37,548 nucleotides of DNA from Agrilactobacillus fermenti (GCF_021030645.1 NZ_JACGCJ010000029.1:1-37548), one strand, 5' to 3'; shown: positions 15,593 through 24,745, numbered from the stretch's first letter. Translations and numbers: made by a program. Notes: a model not told the origin generated them from the letters alone.

Positions 15593-16495
15593 TTTATTAA
15601 ACGTGTCGTTTTCCACATCTTTAATGAATTGTTTTAAGTGGTCGAAGTAGACGGGGGCGTTATCGATCATGTGGTGGTGGCCGCCATTTGGCGTGGTAAC
15701 GAGGCGGGCATTAGGGATGACTTTAGCCATACGTTTTGCAGAGCTGACGGGCATGGTTTCATGTTCACCAAAAGTCAACAAAGTTGGCACTTTAATATTT
15801 TGAATCTGATCACGCAAATCAAAGTCTTTTAATTTACCAGTGACGACGAACTCGTTGTCACCTTGGAAAGCATTGTAAACCGGTGTCGCCATGGTTGAAA
15901 TTAAATGAGAGATTGCTGGTGGTTGTTTGCGGTCAACATAGCCTTTGTTCAAAACATCCACGTAGCTTTGGTAACGGGCATTATTCCAGTCGCCTTTGGC
16001 TTCACAATCCTTCATGAAAGCAACGGCATCTGCTGGCAAAGCCTCTTCCCGAACTTGATTGATATGTACCATATATTCGTCAATGTTATCGATCATACTG
16101 GAAACGATGGCACCTTTTAAATGTTGCCCGTATTTCAAAGCATACATCATGGTCAAAGCACCGCCCCATGATTGACCAATGAGATAAAAATTATCTAAAC
16201 CTAATTTTTGCCGCACTTCTTCGACTTCATTTAAGAAATAATCATAAGTCAGATATTTTTCGGCAATTTTGGGGTCGGAATAGTCAGGTTGATCGGAATA
16301 AAATGAACCCAATTGATCGTACATGGACACTTGTACACCCAAATCAGCCAATTTTTCACCAAAGTTTTCCCAATATTCGTGGGTGCCACCAGGGCCACCA
16401 TGTAAGCAGAGTAATTGAATGTCACCCTGACCTTGAGTATTGGTCCAAAGATGGTAACCATTATTTAATGTAATAATCGTTGTACCTGTCTTCAT
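15590..16495 (-). CDS. pip: proline iminopeptidase (alpha/beta hydrolase)
   Basis: A 301-residue enzyme that removes N-terminal proline from peptides, useful in milk- or protein-degrading lactobacilli. HGGPGG (residues 32-37) forms the oxyanion hole and GQSWGG has the nucleophile Ser109. The catalytic Asp is probably near FGEHE and the His in GGHHH near the C-terminus. The length fits family S33. The ATG at 16493-16495 has GAGGG at 5 bases, preferred to an earlier in-frame ATG. It lies 35 bases after the phosphoketolase gene in the same direction, so the two may be co-transcribed. Confidence 0.9.
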   Translation of the reverse strand: MKTGTTIITLNNGYHLWTNTQGQGDIQLLCLHGGPGGTHEYWENFGEKLADLGVQVSMYDQLGSFYSDQPDYSDPKIAEKYLTYDYFLNEVEEVRQKLGLDNFYLIGQSWGGALTMMYALKYGQHLKGAIVSSMIDNIDEYMVHINQVREEALPADAVAFMKDCEAKGDWNNARYQSYVDVLNKGYVDRKQPPAISHLISTMATPVYNAFQGDNEFVVTGKLKDFDLRDQIQNIKVPTLLTFGEHETMPVSSAKRMAKVIPNARLVTTPNGGHHHMIDNAPVYFDHLKQFIKDVENDTFNK

Positions 16496-16530
16496 AAAAT
16501 CCCTCATTTCTATAGCATATATTCATCTTA

Positions 16531-18783
16531 CTATTTTTCTTTGGATTGCAAAATGGGTAATTGCCAATCATCAATTTCTGGCAAGTCAGTTTGATGGCTG
16601 GCTACATAGTCATTATGCGCAATTAACTGGTTAGTCATTTGTTTAAATAAATTACGGCCTTGTCGGGTGTCTAAACGATGCATAGCTATCAACGCCTGTT
16701 TGACTAATGTAAAGCGGTCAATACTATTTTGAACTCGAAGATCAAATGGCGTGGTCACACTGCCTTCTTCATGATAGCCGTTGATAAATGCTGGCTGATT
16801 CTGACGATTTAGCAATAAGCCTTGTAGTGTTAAGGGATAGCCATGAAAATTAAAAATGATCGGCTGTTGCTTGGTAAATAATTTGTTGTAGCCGGCTTCA
16901 GTTAAGCCTCGAGGATTGATGGTCGGATGTTGTAACCGTAACAAGTCTAGGATGTTGATCACGCGAATATTTAATTTTGGAAGTTCCTGTTTGAGAATGG
17001 TTGTCGCAGCGAGGACTTCTTCAAAAGGTTCACAGCCTGCCGCCGCAAAAATAATGTCGGGTTTCTCCGCAGTGTCGCTAGCCCAATCTACAATATCTAA
17101 GCCTTTTTGCTTCAATAATTGCGCTTCTTTAAGGGTAAACCACTGGCGAACGGGATGTTTTGGTGTGATCAGATAATTTACTTTCTGATGAGTTTTGATC
17201 ATGTCATTAAAAGTGACCAGAGTTGTATTTACATCTACCGGCAAGTATAGCCGTACCAGTTCAGGATTTTTCGCTGCCAATGTATTTAAAAGCTCGGGGT
17301 TTTGGTGCGTTAGACCATTACTGTTTTGTTCCCATAACGTTGATGTGCCAATTAAATTTAGTGCGTTGATATCTTTGCGCCAAGCATGACGTGTCCCCTG
17401 GGTCAACCACTTCAAATGCTGGCTGACCATTGAACTCACAATCGGTAAGAAACCTTCGTAGGATACGAAAACGCCGCTGCCGCCCGTTTGTAAAAAGCCT
17501 TCTAATAAGCCTTCATCTAAGTGTTCAGACAGGACTTGATCAAGTAAGTGGTCTTTTAGAGCCACATCATTAGAAGCCGCTTCATCAGGGCTGAGGACTA
17601 ATAATTGGTCTGGTTTTGGATTTTGCGCCGCAATCTGAGCTAGATATTGATTGAGTTTCTCAAGATTAGAAACTTTTTTTTGCCCCGGATGCTTCAATTG
17701 TAAAGCTGTTTTAGCCAAAGCATTGTGAACTTTAGGGGCCAGACCCACGCGATTGGTATAACGATTATCGCTGACATGATAGTTGGCTTCAGGAATCACA
17801 GCCGTCATGTCTTTCGGTCGAGCTTGGGCATCAAAAAGGTCAGCTGGGTGATAACTGTTTAGCCAAGTGGTCAATTGTTCAAGTTCAGAAGGATGCTGTT
17901 TGGGCGCCACGATTGGCAGCCGGTGACTGGCTAGCGTGCCAATCGTATCTTCAGGACCAGTCATGCCCTTAGGCGTTTGCAGAATAATAACGGGCCATTG
18001 TGCTTTTTTAAATAGGGCCATTGCTTGGTCCATAGCCGCTGCTAAATCACGATGTAATTGTTGATTAGCTGTTTTACCATGCACAATCAGCGGTTGATAA
18101 CCCAGACTTTGAAAATAGGCTTTGAGTTGGGCATTATCCTTATGTGCTAACCAACTGGTGTTTTCCATAGTTAGCCCATTTAAAGTTACAATAGGGAGTA
18201 CTTTGCCGTCTTTTTCACCTAACATCGTATTGGCTTGCCAGCTAGCTTGTAAGGGTCCAGTTTCAGCTTCGCCATCACCGATAATCGCGACGGTCAGTAG
18301 CTGCTGATGACCGATCACAGCACCAAAAGCGTGCGCCAAAACATAGCCCAGTTCACCACCAGGATGGATCGCACCGGGCACAGCGGGTTCAGGATGACTG
18401 GAAAAGCCAAACGGCACGGCGAATTGTTGACATAGTGTTTCTAAGCCGGTTAATGATTGATCCAGATCAGCATTGATTTTTACCAAATCATCATTTAAGT
18501 AAGCATTTGCTAAGGCAACGGCACCACCATGACCAGGGCCTTGTAAAACTAAGACCTGTTGTTGATATTTGTTGATCAAACGATTGATATGTGTATAAAT
18601 TAAATTTTGTCCAGGAATCGTGCCAAAATGACCCAGAGGCTTTACTTTCACATCGTCAGCCACTAAAGGTCGGTTCAACAAAACATTGTGGTCTAAATAA
18701 CTCATGGCGCCACATAGATAATTGGCTGCACGGAAATAACGGTCTAACTGTTCCAAATAATCGTCTGTATCAAAATTAGACAT
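16531..18783 (-). CDS. xpkA: phosphoketolase (xylulose-5-phosphate / fructose-6-phosphate)
   Basis: A 750-residue thiamine-diphosphate enzyme that splits xylulose 5-phosphate (or fructose 6-phosphate) with phosphate to acetyl phosphate and a triose or tetrose phosphate. It shows RAANYL near residue 20, HFGTIPGQN (52-60), GPGHGG (82-87), the cofactor-binding GDGEAETGP (169-177), and STLWEQNSNG, TPKHPVRQW and NFHGYP downstream. It is somewhat shorter than the common 785-825-residue enzymes, with divergence spread throughout, so it may be a second or atypical phosphoketolase. The ATG at 18781-18783 has GGAGGTG at 8 bases; a longer upstream frame runs through the ribosome site. A TATAAT box lies at 18826-18831 on the same strand. 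Confidence 0.93.
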   Translation of the reverse strand: MSNFDTDDYLEQLDRYFRAANYLCGAMSYLDHNVLLNRPLVADDVKVKPLGHFGTIPGQNLIYTHINRLINKYQQQVLVLQGPGHGGAVALANAYLNDDLVKINADLDQSLTGLETLCQQFAVPFGFSSHPEPAVPGAIHPGGELGYVLAHAFGAVIGHQQLLTVAIIGDGEAETGPLQASWQANTMLGEKDGKVLPIVTLNGLTMENTSWLAHKDNAQLKAYFQSLGYQPLIVHGKTANQQLHRDLAAAMDQAMALFKKAQWPVIILQTPKGMTGPEDTIGTLASHRLPIVAPKQHPSELEQLTTWLNSYHPADLFDAQARPKDMTAVIPEANYHVSDNRYTNRVGLAPKVHNALAKTALQLKHPGQKKVSNLEKLNQYLAQIAAQNPKPDQLLVLSPDEAASNDVALKDHLLDQVLSEHLDEGLLEGFLQTGGSGVFVSYEGFLPIVSSMVSQHLKWLTQGTRHAWRKDINALNLIGTSTLWEQNSNGLTHQNPELLNTLAAKNPELVRLYLPVDVNTTLVTFNDMIKTHQKVNYLITPKHPVRQWFTLKEAQLLKQKGLDIVDWASDTAEKPDIIFAAAGCEPFEEVLAATTILKQELPKLNIRVINILDLLRLQHPTINPRGLTEAGYNKLFTKQQPIIFNFHGYPLTLQGLLLNRQNQPAFINGYHEEGSVTTPFDLRVQNSIDRFTLVKQALIAMHRLDTRQGRNLFKQMTNQLIAHNDYVASHQTDLPEIDDWQLPILQSKEK

Positions 18784-18974
18784 CCAATTAACACCTCCAA
18801 TTGGCATTGGATACGTTTGCCTTACATTATACAAAACTTGAGGGAAATGAACATGTTTGAAATTAGATTATTCGAAAACAATGCCTGATTAGAAACAAAA
18901 AATGTGAGAACAGCGACAAAAGGTGCTTAGCGATAGTGATAATCTAATATATTGGAGCTTTTAAATTTGATATT

Positions 18975-19032
18975 CATACTTTTAAACGCAATCACAGGCA
19001 ATCTCACGCTTTTAAACGCAATCACAGGCAAT
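18975..19032 (+). repeat. tandem 24-base direct repeat (junction fragments of the dispersed repeat)
   Basis: A 24-base unit (starts CTTTTAAACGC, ends ATCACAGGCAAT) occurs at 18979-19002 and again at 19009-19032 without mismatch, separated by CTCACG. TTTAAACGC matches the start of the dispersed repeat and TCTCACG its end, so this looks like collapsed repeat junctions. The 333-base gene-free interval 18784-19116 otherwise shows the phosphoketolase promoter side and the ribosome site of the next gene, with no further clear element. Confidence 0.65.
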
Positions 19033-19116
19033 TAATTTTTGACCCCATGTTTTTTGTCACGACACCTGCAAAGTGGTAAAATTTTATGATCAACCTTAAG
19101 GAGGCAATACGACATT

Positions 19117-19278
19117 ATGACACGGCAAAAACAATCACTTATCGCAGGGACTACGGCTTTGATCGGGTTTATCATCGGCCTGATGACGAAACATATTCTG
19201 ACAGGTCTCTTTGTCGGTTTAGCTGTCGGTTACCTCATGACGTTTTGGATACCTTATTTTATGAAACGAAAACATTAG
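19117..19278 (+). CDS. small two-helix membrane protein upstream of the fluoride channel genes
   Basis: A 53-residue product starting MTRQKQSLIAGTTALIGFII with two hydrophobic helices (about 8-22 and 28-46) and a basic end (MKRKH). AAGGAGG lies 12 bases before the ATG, slightly long. It stops 15 bases before the first crcB and is in the same direction, so it probably belongs to that operon. No function is recognised. A longer open frame in another register starting at 19086 is judged to be a shadow because its product is not hydrophobic or family-like. Confidence 0.55.
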   Translation: MTRQKQSLIAGTTALIGFIIGLMTKHILTGLFVGLAVGYLMTFWIPYFMKRKH

Positions 19279-19293
19279 GCTAGGGATGATTTC

Positions 19294-19728
19294 ATGACTG
19301 CATTACTCGTTGGTTTGGGTGGCATGTTGGGCGGTAGTTTGCGCTATACACTTGGGTTATTGGTGCCGGCACCTCATGGCTTTCCGTTAGCAACGTTAAT
19401 GATCAATTTGGTAGGTGCCTTCTTTTTACCACTGTGGACCCAGTATCTGGGTTTGAAATTAAAGTTGCCTGAACGTTGGATCTTAGCCGGTGGTACCGGT
19501 TTTTGTGGTGCCTTCACAACCTTTTCTTCATTTAGTTTAGATGCATTGAAACTTCTACAACGTCAGCAGTTTGGGGCAGCATTCAGCTACATCTTAATTT
19601 CGGCCGTGGGCGGCTTGGGTTTGTCATTATTAGCTGTGACGATAGCCCAACATCAATACCATACAGGTGTTCACGAAGGCGACAACCAGTTACTGCAAGA
19701 TATTGACAAAAGTGGGGTTAAAAAATGA
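19294..19728 (+). CDS. crcB1: fluoride channel subunit Fluc/CrcB (first copy)
   Basis: A 144-residue four-helix protein. Landmarks are GGSLRYTLGLL, LATLMINLVGAFFL (pore Asn) and GGTGFCGAFTTFSSFSLD (the Phe-box and Na+-site loop). Fluc proteins form dual-topology dimers that let fluoride leave the cell. This copy has a polar C-terminal extension of about 22 residues. The next gene overlaps it by 4 bases and encodes a second subunit, the usual arrangement for heterodimeric Fluc in Gram-positive bacteria. No fluoride riboswitch was recognised upstream. Confidence 0.92.
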   Translation: MTALLVGLGGMLGGSLRYTLGLLVPAPHGFPLATLMINLVGAFFLPLWTQYLGLKLKLPERWILAGGTGFCGAFTTFSSFSLDALKLLQRQQFGAAFSYILISAVGGLGLSLLAVTIAQHQYHTGVHEGDNQLLQDIDKSGVKK

Positions 19729-20084
19729 TGTATTTACTGGCCGCTGGTGGCGCTGGGCTAGGCGCAATGGGCCGTTATGGGCTGACAGAAGTCATTAAAC
19801 GGCACAGCCACAGTCGCTTGCCATTAGCAACGTTATGGATCAATTGGCTGGGCAGTTTTTGTTTAGCCTTTATGTTTGGCTACCACCTGCCAGTGCAATG
19901 GTATCAATTTTTAGGCGTTGGACTGCTGGGCGGATTCACCACTTTTTCGACCTTAAATAGTGAACTATCAGGCTTATTATATGCCGGTCAATTCCGCATT
20001 TTTTTGAGATATTTTTTCTTGACCTATATTTTAGGCTTATTATTCGCTCTAGTGGGATTTTTAACCAGCTATAAGTGGCGTTGA
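19725..20084 (+). CDS. crcB2: fluoride channel subunit Fluc/CrcB (second copy)
   Basis: A 119-residue four-helix partner of the previous gene. It has GAMGRYGLTEVI, LATLWINWLGSFCLAF and GLLGGFTTFSTLNSE. Paired, non-identical crcB genes usually give an antiparallel heterodimer. The start overlaps the preceding stop (ATGATG context), which suggests translational coupling and equal expression. Confidence 0.92.
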   Translation: MMYLLAAGGAGLGAMGRYGLTEVIKRHSHSRLPLATLWINWLGSFCLAFMFGYHLPVQWYQFLGVGLLGGFTTFSTLNSELSGLLYAGQFRIFLRYFFLTYILGLLFALVGFLTSYKWR

Positions 20085-20166
20085 TTGCTGAAAAAAGCGA
20101 ATTGTGTTAATATATTTTATTGCATTTTTCTTTTTAATTTCCAGTTTTGGGGTTAGGAGGCTAATC

Positions 20167-22518
20167 ATGGCCGATAAAGTAAATGAGACGTTAAGTTCAG
20201 AACAAATAAAATTACAGGCGCAAGAACAAAAGCATCTGGATGGTGTGGTTGAAAAATTAAAGCACCGAGAAAATCAATTAGATAAAAAAATCAAACGTAC
20301 CCAAGCTGAAGAGCAGGGCATCAATAAGACTTTTTTTGATGATGTGAAATTGAACTATGGCAGTGACACCACGAATATGGAAACCGCATTATCCATTCAT
20401 CAACAGCAGCAGTTATTATTGGAACGTAATAATAGTTGGCGTTCTGCTGAAGAAGAGAAAGTCACCGTTCAACGCTTGGAACAGAATCCTTACTTTGCCC
20501 GGGTCGATTTCCATGAGCATGGGGAACCCCGAAAGGAAAAAATCTATATCGGGTTAAGTTCATTCACTGATGATAAAGGCAAGTTTTTGATCTATGATTG
20601 GCGGGCACCGATTTCTTCTATATATTATGAAGGTAAATTGGGGGAAGTCACTTATAACACACCAGACGGTGAGCAAACTGTGGATCTTTCTTTGAAGCGT
20701 CAATTCTTGATTAAAGATGACCAGATTCAATCTATGTTTGATACCACCGAAACCATTGGTGATCAGATGCTGTTGGAAGTTTTGGGTGAAAAGTCAACTC
20801 CACAGATGAAGAGCATCGTCACGACAATTCAAAAAGAGCAGAACCAAATTATTCGCGATACGGATGCCGATCTCTTATTCGTCCAGGGGGCAGCCGGTTC
20901 AGGTAAAACCTCAGCAGTTTTGCAGCGCGTGGCTTTCTTGCTCTATCGTTACCGCGGTAATTTAAGTGCGAGCCAAGTGATCATGTTTTCACCGAACCAA
21001 TTATTTAATGACTACGTGGAAAATGTATTACCTGAATTGGGCGAACAAAATATGGTCCAAATGACATATGGTCAGTTCGTAGGTCGCCGGGTACCGCATT
21101 TGGATATTCAAAGTCTCAATGAACAATTCGAGGCTGAAAAGACTGAGACGCAAAAGCAGATCATTAATCTAAAATCTAGCTTGGCCTTTTTCAAAGCCTT
21201 GCAAGCTTATGCGGTTCATTTGGAAAAAGCAGACATGCGGTTTAAAGACATTAAATTCAAAGGTAAAGTTTATTATTCGAAACAAAAAATCAAAGAGATT
21301 TATTACAGCTTCAATGAGAACTATCATTTGGGCAATCGGCTCGATGGCACGAAAGAAAAGCTGATCCGCTCGCTCAATCATCGGATTGATAAAGAAACTA
21401 AGTCAGATTGGGTGCAAGAGGCCGTCCAAAATCTATCTCAAGATGATCTGCAAAAAATGTACACCACGGTCGATCAAGAGTTTAATTCTGGGGATGATGA
21501 ATTCAAGTTCTTGGCGCGCCAAGTTGTGGTTCAACAATTAGAGTCCGTTCATCGAGCAATCAATAAGAACCAATTCTTAAATAGCCGGGCACAGTATCTA
21601 AACTTTTTGCGGATGATTCCCAAACTGCTAGATCTGAGCAACTATGGGTTAGACGAAGCTCAATGGACTGCTGAAGTTGAACGCGTCAAGACACACTTGA
21701 AGGCCCATGAGATGAGTATGCCAGATATTAGTGCCTATTTATTCCTTTACGATCAGATCACAGGCAAACATGGTAACCGGGATATTCATTTTATCTTCAT
21801 TGATGAGATTCAGGACTATACGCCGTTTCAGCTGGCTTATTTGAAATATAATTTCCCGAAAGCACGGTTCACGATGCTAGGCGATCTCAATCAAGCTATT
21901 TTCACCAAAGATGCCAGTGAGGATCTGTTAGATCAGATCCAGACACTTTTCAATGGCAAAAAAATTAAAGTCGTGCAATTGACGCGTTCTTATCGTTCAA
22001 CGCAGCCAATTACCGACTTTACCAAAGCTATTTTGAAAAATGGTCAAGAAATTGCTGCCTTTGATCGGCAAGGGCCTTTGCCAAATATCGTGCTAGCAAA
22101 AGATGAAACGCAATTAGTGACCGACATCTTAGCCCAATTAGCTCAGAATGATGCGCAGGAAATGAGCACAGCAATCATTACTAAGACCTTAGCGCAAAGT
22201 GAACAATTACAACAAGATTTGAAAGATCGCGGTCATGACATTACTTTGATCCGTTCAGAAAATCAGCGTTTGGCGGCCGGCGATATTGTCATTCCGTCTT
22301 ATTTAGCCAAAGGTTTAGAATTTGACGCCATTATTGCTTATGATTTATCCGCTGAGAATTACCATGCTGAAGACGAACGCCAACTGGTCTATACGATTGC
22401 TTCTCGGGCAATGCACACGTTGACGATCACCGCGCAAAATCAGTTGACACCATTATTAGCTGATGTACCACAAACGTTATATACGCAGGGCGTTACGTCC
22501 GTTGTAGCCAATGATTGA
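20167..22518 (+). CDS. helD: HelD-like superfamily 1 helicase (RNA polymerase-associated)
   Basis: A 783-residue protein. An N-terminal coiled-coil arm (about 10-70, rich in K/E/Q) precedes a UvrD/Rep-like motor. Walker A GAAGSGKT is at about 241-248, IFIDEIQDYTPFQL (motif II) near residue 545, LGDLNQAIF (motif III), LTRSYRST (motif IV) and AKGLEFDAIIAYD (motif V) follow. HelD removes or recycles stalled RNA polymerase from DNA using ATP. The ATG at 20167 has TTAGGAGG upstream; a longer frame from 20104 runs through the promoter region. Its end overlaps the convergent SGNH hydrolase by 26 bases. Confidence 0.9.
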   Translation: MADKVNETLSSEQIKLQAQEQKHLDGVVEKLKHRENQLDKKIKRTQAEEQGINKTFFDDVKLNYGSDTTNMETALSIHQQQQLLLERNNSWRSAEEEKVTVQRLEQNPYFARVDFHEHGEPRKEKIYIGLSSFTDDKGKFLIYDWRAPISSIYYEGKLGEVTYNTPDGEQTVDLSLKRQFLIKDDQIQSMFDTTETIGDQMLLEVLGEKSTPQMKSIVTTIQKEQNQIIRDTDADLLFVQGAAGSGKTSAVLQRVAFLLYRYRGNLSASQVIMFSPNQLFNDYVENVLPELGEQNMVQMTYGQFVGRRVPHLDIQSLNEQFEAEKTETQKQIINLKSSLAFFKALQAYAVHLEKADMRFKDIKFKGKVYYSKQKIKEIYYSFNENYHLGNRLDGTKEKLIRSLNHRIDKETKSDWVQEAVQNLSQDDLQKMYTTVDQEFNSGDDEFKFLARQVVVQQLESVHRAINKNQFLNSRAQYLNFLRMIPKLLDLSNYGLDEAQWTAEVERVKTHLKAHEMSMPDISAYLFLYDQITGKHGNRDIHFIFIDEIQDYTPFQLAYLKYNFPKARFTMLGDLNQAIFTKDASEDLLDQIQTLFNGKKIKVVQLTRSYRSTQPITDFTKAILKNGQEIAAFDRQGPLPNIVLAKDETQLVTDILAQLAQNDAQEMSTAIITKTLAQSEQLQQDLKDRGHDITLIRSENQRLAAGDIVIPSYLAKGLEFDAIIAYDLSAENYHAEDERQLVYTIASRAMHTLTITAQNQLTPLLADVPQTLYTQGVTSVVAND

Positions 22519-23056
22519 TTTGACGGCTAACGACTTGCGTTAAAATATCGTACCCACGATTTGTAAAATGGATCCCATCGGATTGTAATAATTCGTTGGG
22601 GTCTTTTTTAGTATGCATGGGCGTGTACAAATCACCTGTGGGCAGCTTATGTTTGGCACCATAAGTTAATAGGGCGTTAACGTAAGCTTGGATTTCAGCT
22701 TGGGTACGGTCACCTAAGCGTTTATCATCAGAGTATGGCGGTGAAATTAAGCTAACTTTATCAAGACCGATTTTTTGGCAAAGGGTGTCGATATTATGTA
22801 CATAGTCTGCTGTTGTGATGGCTGTGTCCTTGGGGATGTCGTTAGCACCAAAATGGATCACAACTAAATCTGGTTTTTCATCTAATACTAAGCTTTGCAG
22901 CCAGGCCAGAGCAATGAGCGTCGTTGCCCCGGGGATCGCCGCGTTGACAATAGTGTCATTAGGGAATTGTTCCTGAATACGATCTTTAAAAATACTGCTG
23001 GTTAAACCTTGATGATAGCCAGCAAAAATAGAATCACCAAACAAAACGATTTTCAT
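22493..23056 (-). CDS. SGNH/GDSL-type esterase or lipase
   Basis: A 187-residue cytoplasmic hydrolase with no signal peptide. Block I is VLFGDSIFAG with nucleophile Ser9, block III HFGAND, and block V SDGIHFTNRGY with the Asp and His of the triad. The family hydrolyses esters of many kinds; the natural substrate is unknown. The ATG at 23054-23056 has AAAGGAGTG at 6 bases. The 3' end overlaps that of helD on the opposite strand, so no terminator separates them. Confidence 0.88.
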   Translation of the reverse strand: MKIVLFGDSIFAGYHQGLTSSIFKDRIQEQFPNDTIVNAAIPGATTLIALAWLQSLVLDEKPDLVVIHFGANDIPKDTAITTADYVHNIDTLCQKIGLDKVSLISPPYSDDKRLGDRTQAEIQAYVNALLTYGAKHKLPTGDLYTPMHTKKDPNELLQSDGIHFTNRGYDILTQVVSRQINHWLQRT

Positions 23057-23207
23057 TTCAGTCACTCCTTTGACTGTTTCAAATTTATTATAGTACAAGT
23101 CCCGAGTTGAAAGCGGTTCTAAAAATATTCGTCAGAGTGATGCAAACCTTATTTTTTGCGGTATAATGTTTCTATTGCTTTTTATTATTTAATTGAAGGG
23201 TGTTCAA

Positions 23208-23723
23208 ATGACAAACGCAAAAGAAATTACTTGTACGCAAACGCTAGCCATTTCAACCCATCGTGCTTTTCCAAGAGATTTGAATAACTATGGATTCATG
23301 TTTGGCGGCAAACTATTGGAGCTATTAGATGATGTGGCTTCGATCTCAGTTTCGCGATTTACCCGGCTGCCCAGCGTGACCGCTTCGATCGACCAATTTA
23401 ATTTTATTCAGTCTTTTCAAAAGGATGACTCTGTTTGTATTGAGACTTACATTTCCGGCGCTGGTAAACGGTCGGTGGAGGTGTTTGCCAAAATCATTGG
23501 TGAAGCATTATTTACCGAAGAGCGCTATATTGGTGCTACTGCTTTTATGACGTTTGTTTTACAAGACCGAAAAACGGTCGATGCCTTGTTGGTACCAGAA
23601 ACCAAGGAACAATTGGCAGTCACATCAGGTTATCCGCGGCGCCATGAGCTGCGCAAACAGGAGTTAGCAGATCACAAGGCCCTGTTCGCCCAGTTGGATA
23701 CTCAGTTGCCTTGGACAAATTAG
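23208..23723 (+). CDS. acyl-CoA thioesterase (hotdog fold, YciA/YkhA-like)
   Basis: A 171-residue protein with a single hotdog domain. Typical elements are NNYGFMFGGKLLELLDDVASISVSRF, matching the N-x-x-G-x-x-F/L-GG-x-L-x-x-x-D helix, and VTASIDQFNFI followed by V-x-x-Y-x-x-x-x-G-K-R-S. Such enzymes hydrolyse acyl-CoA to free acids and CoA. The ATG at 23208 has GAAGGGTG upstream, and TATAAT lies at 23162-23167. The next gene, pantothenate kinase, begins 18 bases later and shares the CoA theme. Confidence 0.85.
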   Translation: MTNAKEITCTQTLAISTHRAFPRDLNNYGFMFGGKLLELLDDVASISVSRFTRLPSVTASIDQFNFIQSFQKDDSVCIETYISGAGKRSVEVFAKIIGEALFTEERYIGATAFMTFVLQDRKTVDALLVPETKEQLAVTSGYPRRHELRKQELADHKALFAQLDTQLPWTN

Positions 23724-23741
23724 ATTTGAAGTTGGGATAAT

Positions 23742-24668
23742 ATGGATTACGATAAAACTTACTACATGTTTGATCGTCAGCAGTGGCGGCAGTTTCATGG
23801 CAAATTAGGTGACAATCACATCACACAACAGGAGTTAGCTCAGGTCAAAGCCTTAAATGATAAGCTATCCTTGGAAGATGTGTCGGTAATTTATGCGCCG
23901 TTACGGCATTTGATTCATATTTTTTTGAATCAATTTCAGCGTCAACAGGGTGCCTTGGCTGATTTCTTGAATCGGTCGACGGAGCACGTGCCGTTTATCA
24001 TTGGCATTGCTGGTAGTGTAGCCGTGGGTAAAAGTACCACTGCGCGGTTACTGCAATTGATGCTGTCTCGGGCTTATCCAAATTACAAAGTCCAACAGAT
24101 CACTACGGATGGTTTTTTGTACCCTAATCGCGTTTTGGCTGAGCGCCATATTATGGATCGGAAAGGTTTCCCAGAGTCTTACGATATGGAAGCACTGATC
24201 AATTTTATGGATGCGGTCAAAGATAATGTGCCGAATGTTAAGGTGCCGCGTTATTCCCATCAAGTCTATGATATTGTACCTGGGGAGTATGATATTGTAG
24301 ATCAGCCAGATATTTTGATTGTTGAAGGGATCAATGTTTTACAATTACCATCTAATGCGCCGGTTTTTGTAAGTGATTTCTTTGATTTTTCCATCTATGT
24401 GGATGCAGATCCTGATTTGATCGAGCAATGGTATCTGGAGCGTTTTGGGGTTCTGCTGGATACCGCTTTTACCGATCCTAATGATTATTATTACCAATAT
24501 GCCATTGGTGATCGTGAGGATGCGTTTGCTATGGCTAAAGATGTCTGGCGTAAAGTGAATCTGACTAATTTAAAAGAATTTATTTTACCCACTCGTTCTC
24601 GGGCCGATGTGATTTTGCACAAAACCAAGCACCACTTGATCGATAAGGTTTATTTGCGGAAATTTTAA
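23742..24668 (+). CDS. coaA: pantothenate kinase, type I
   Basis: A 308-residue enzyme that phosphorylates pantothenate, the first committed step to coenzyme A. The P-loop is GSVAVGKST (about residues 90-98). Further family motifs are TTDGFLYPN, MDRKGFPESYD, and VEGINVLQ. The length and N-terminus (YMFDRQQWRQF) match CoaA of Gram-positive bacteria. It is probably transcribed with the upstream thioesterase. Confidence 0.95.
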   Translation: MDYDKTYYMFDRQQWRQFHGKLGDNHITQQELAQVKALNDKLSLEDVSVIYAPLRHLIHIFLNQFQRQQGALADFLNRSTEHVPFIIGIAGSVAVGKSTTARLLQLMLSRAYPNYKVQQITTDGFLYPNRVLAERHIMDRKGFPESYDMEALINFMDAVKDNVPNVKVPRYSHQVYDIVPGEYDIVDQPDILIVEGINVLQLPSNAPVFVSDFFDFSIYVDADPDLIEQWYLERFGVLLDTAFTDPNDYYYQYAIGDREDAFAMAKDVWRKVNLTNLKEFILPTRSRADVILHKTKHHLIDKVYLRKF

Positions 24669-24699
24669 ATAGGAAAAAATGAGAATCCGTTCACGATGA

Positions 24700-24728
24700 T
24701 TGCTTTTTTCAGAAAATATATTTATTAT
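24700..24728 (+). promoter_or_regulatory. predicted guaA promoter
   Basis: TTGCTT (24700-24705) and TATTAT (24723-24728) are separated by exactly 17 bases. Transcription would start near 24735, so the structured repeat at 24746-24864 would form most of the 5' leader. Confidence 0.5.
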
Positions 24729-24745
24729 GAGATTATTGTGTATGT

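Noticed and set aside
18979-19032. Two identical 24-base units with a short spacer, resembling a minimal CRISPR
   Set aside because: Only two units, a 6-base spacer and no cas genes. The units match ends of the dispersed repeat instead.
19033-19116. Possible fluoride riboswitch before the crcB operon
   Set aside because: No recognisable pattern of the fluoride aptamer was found.
19086-19283. Open frame of 65 codons before crcB1
   Set aside because: It overlaps the better supported 53-residue membrane protein in another register and lacks a ribosome site.
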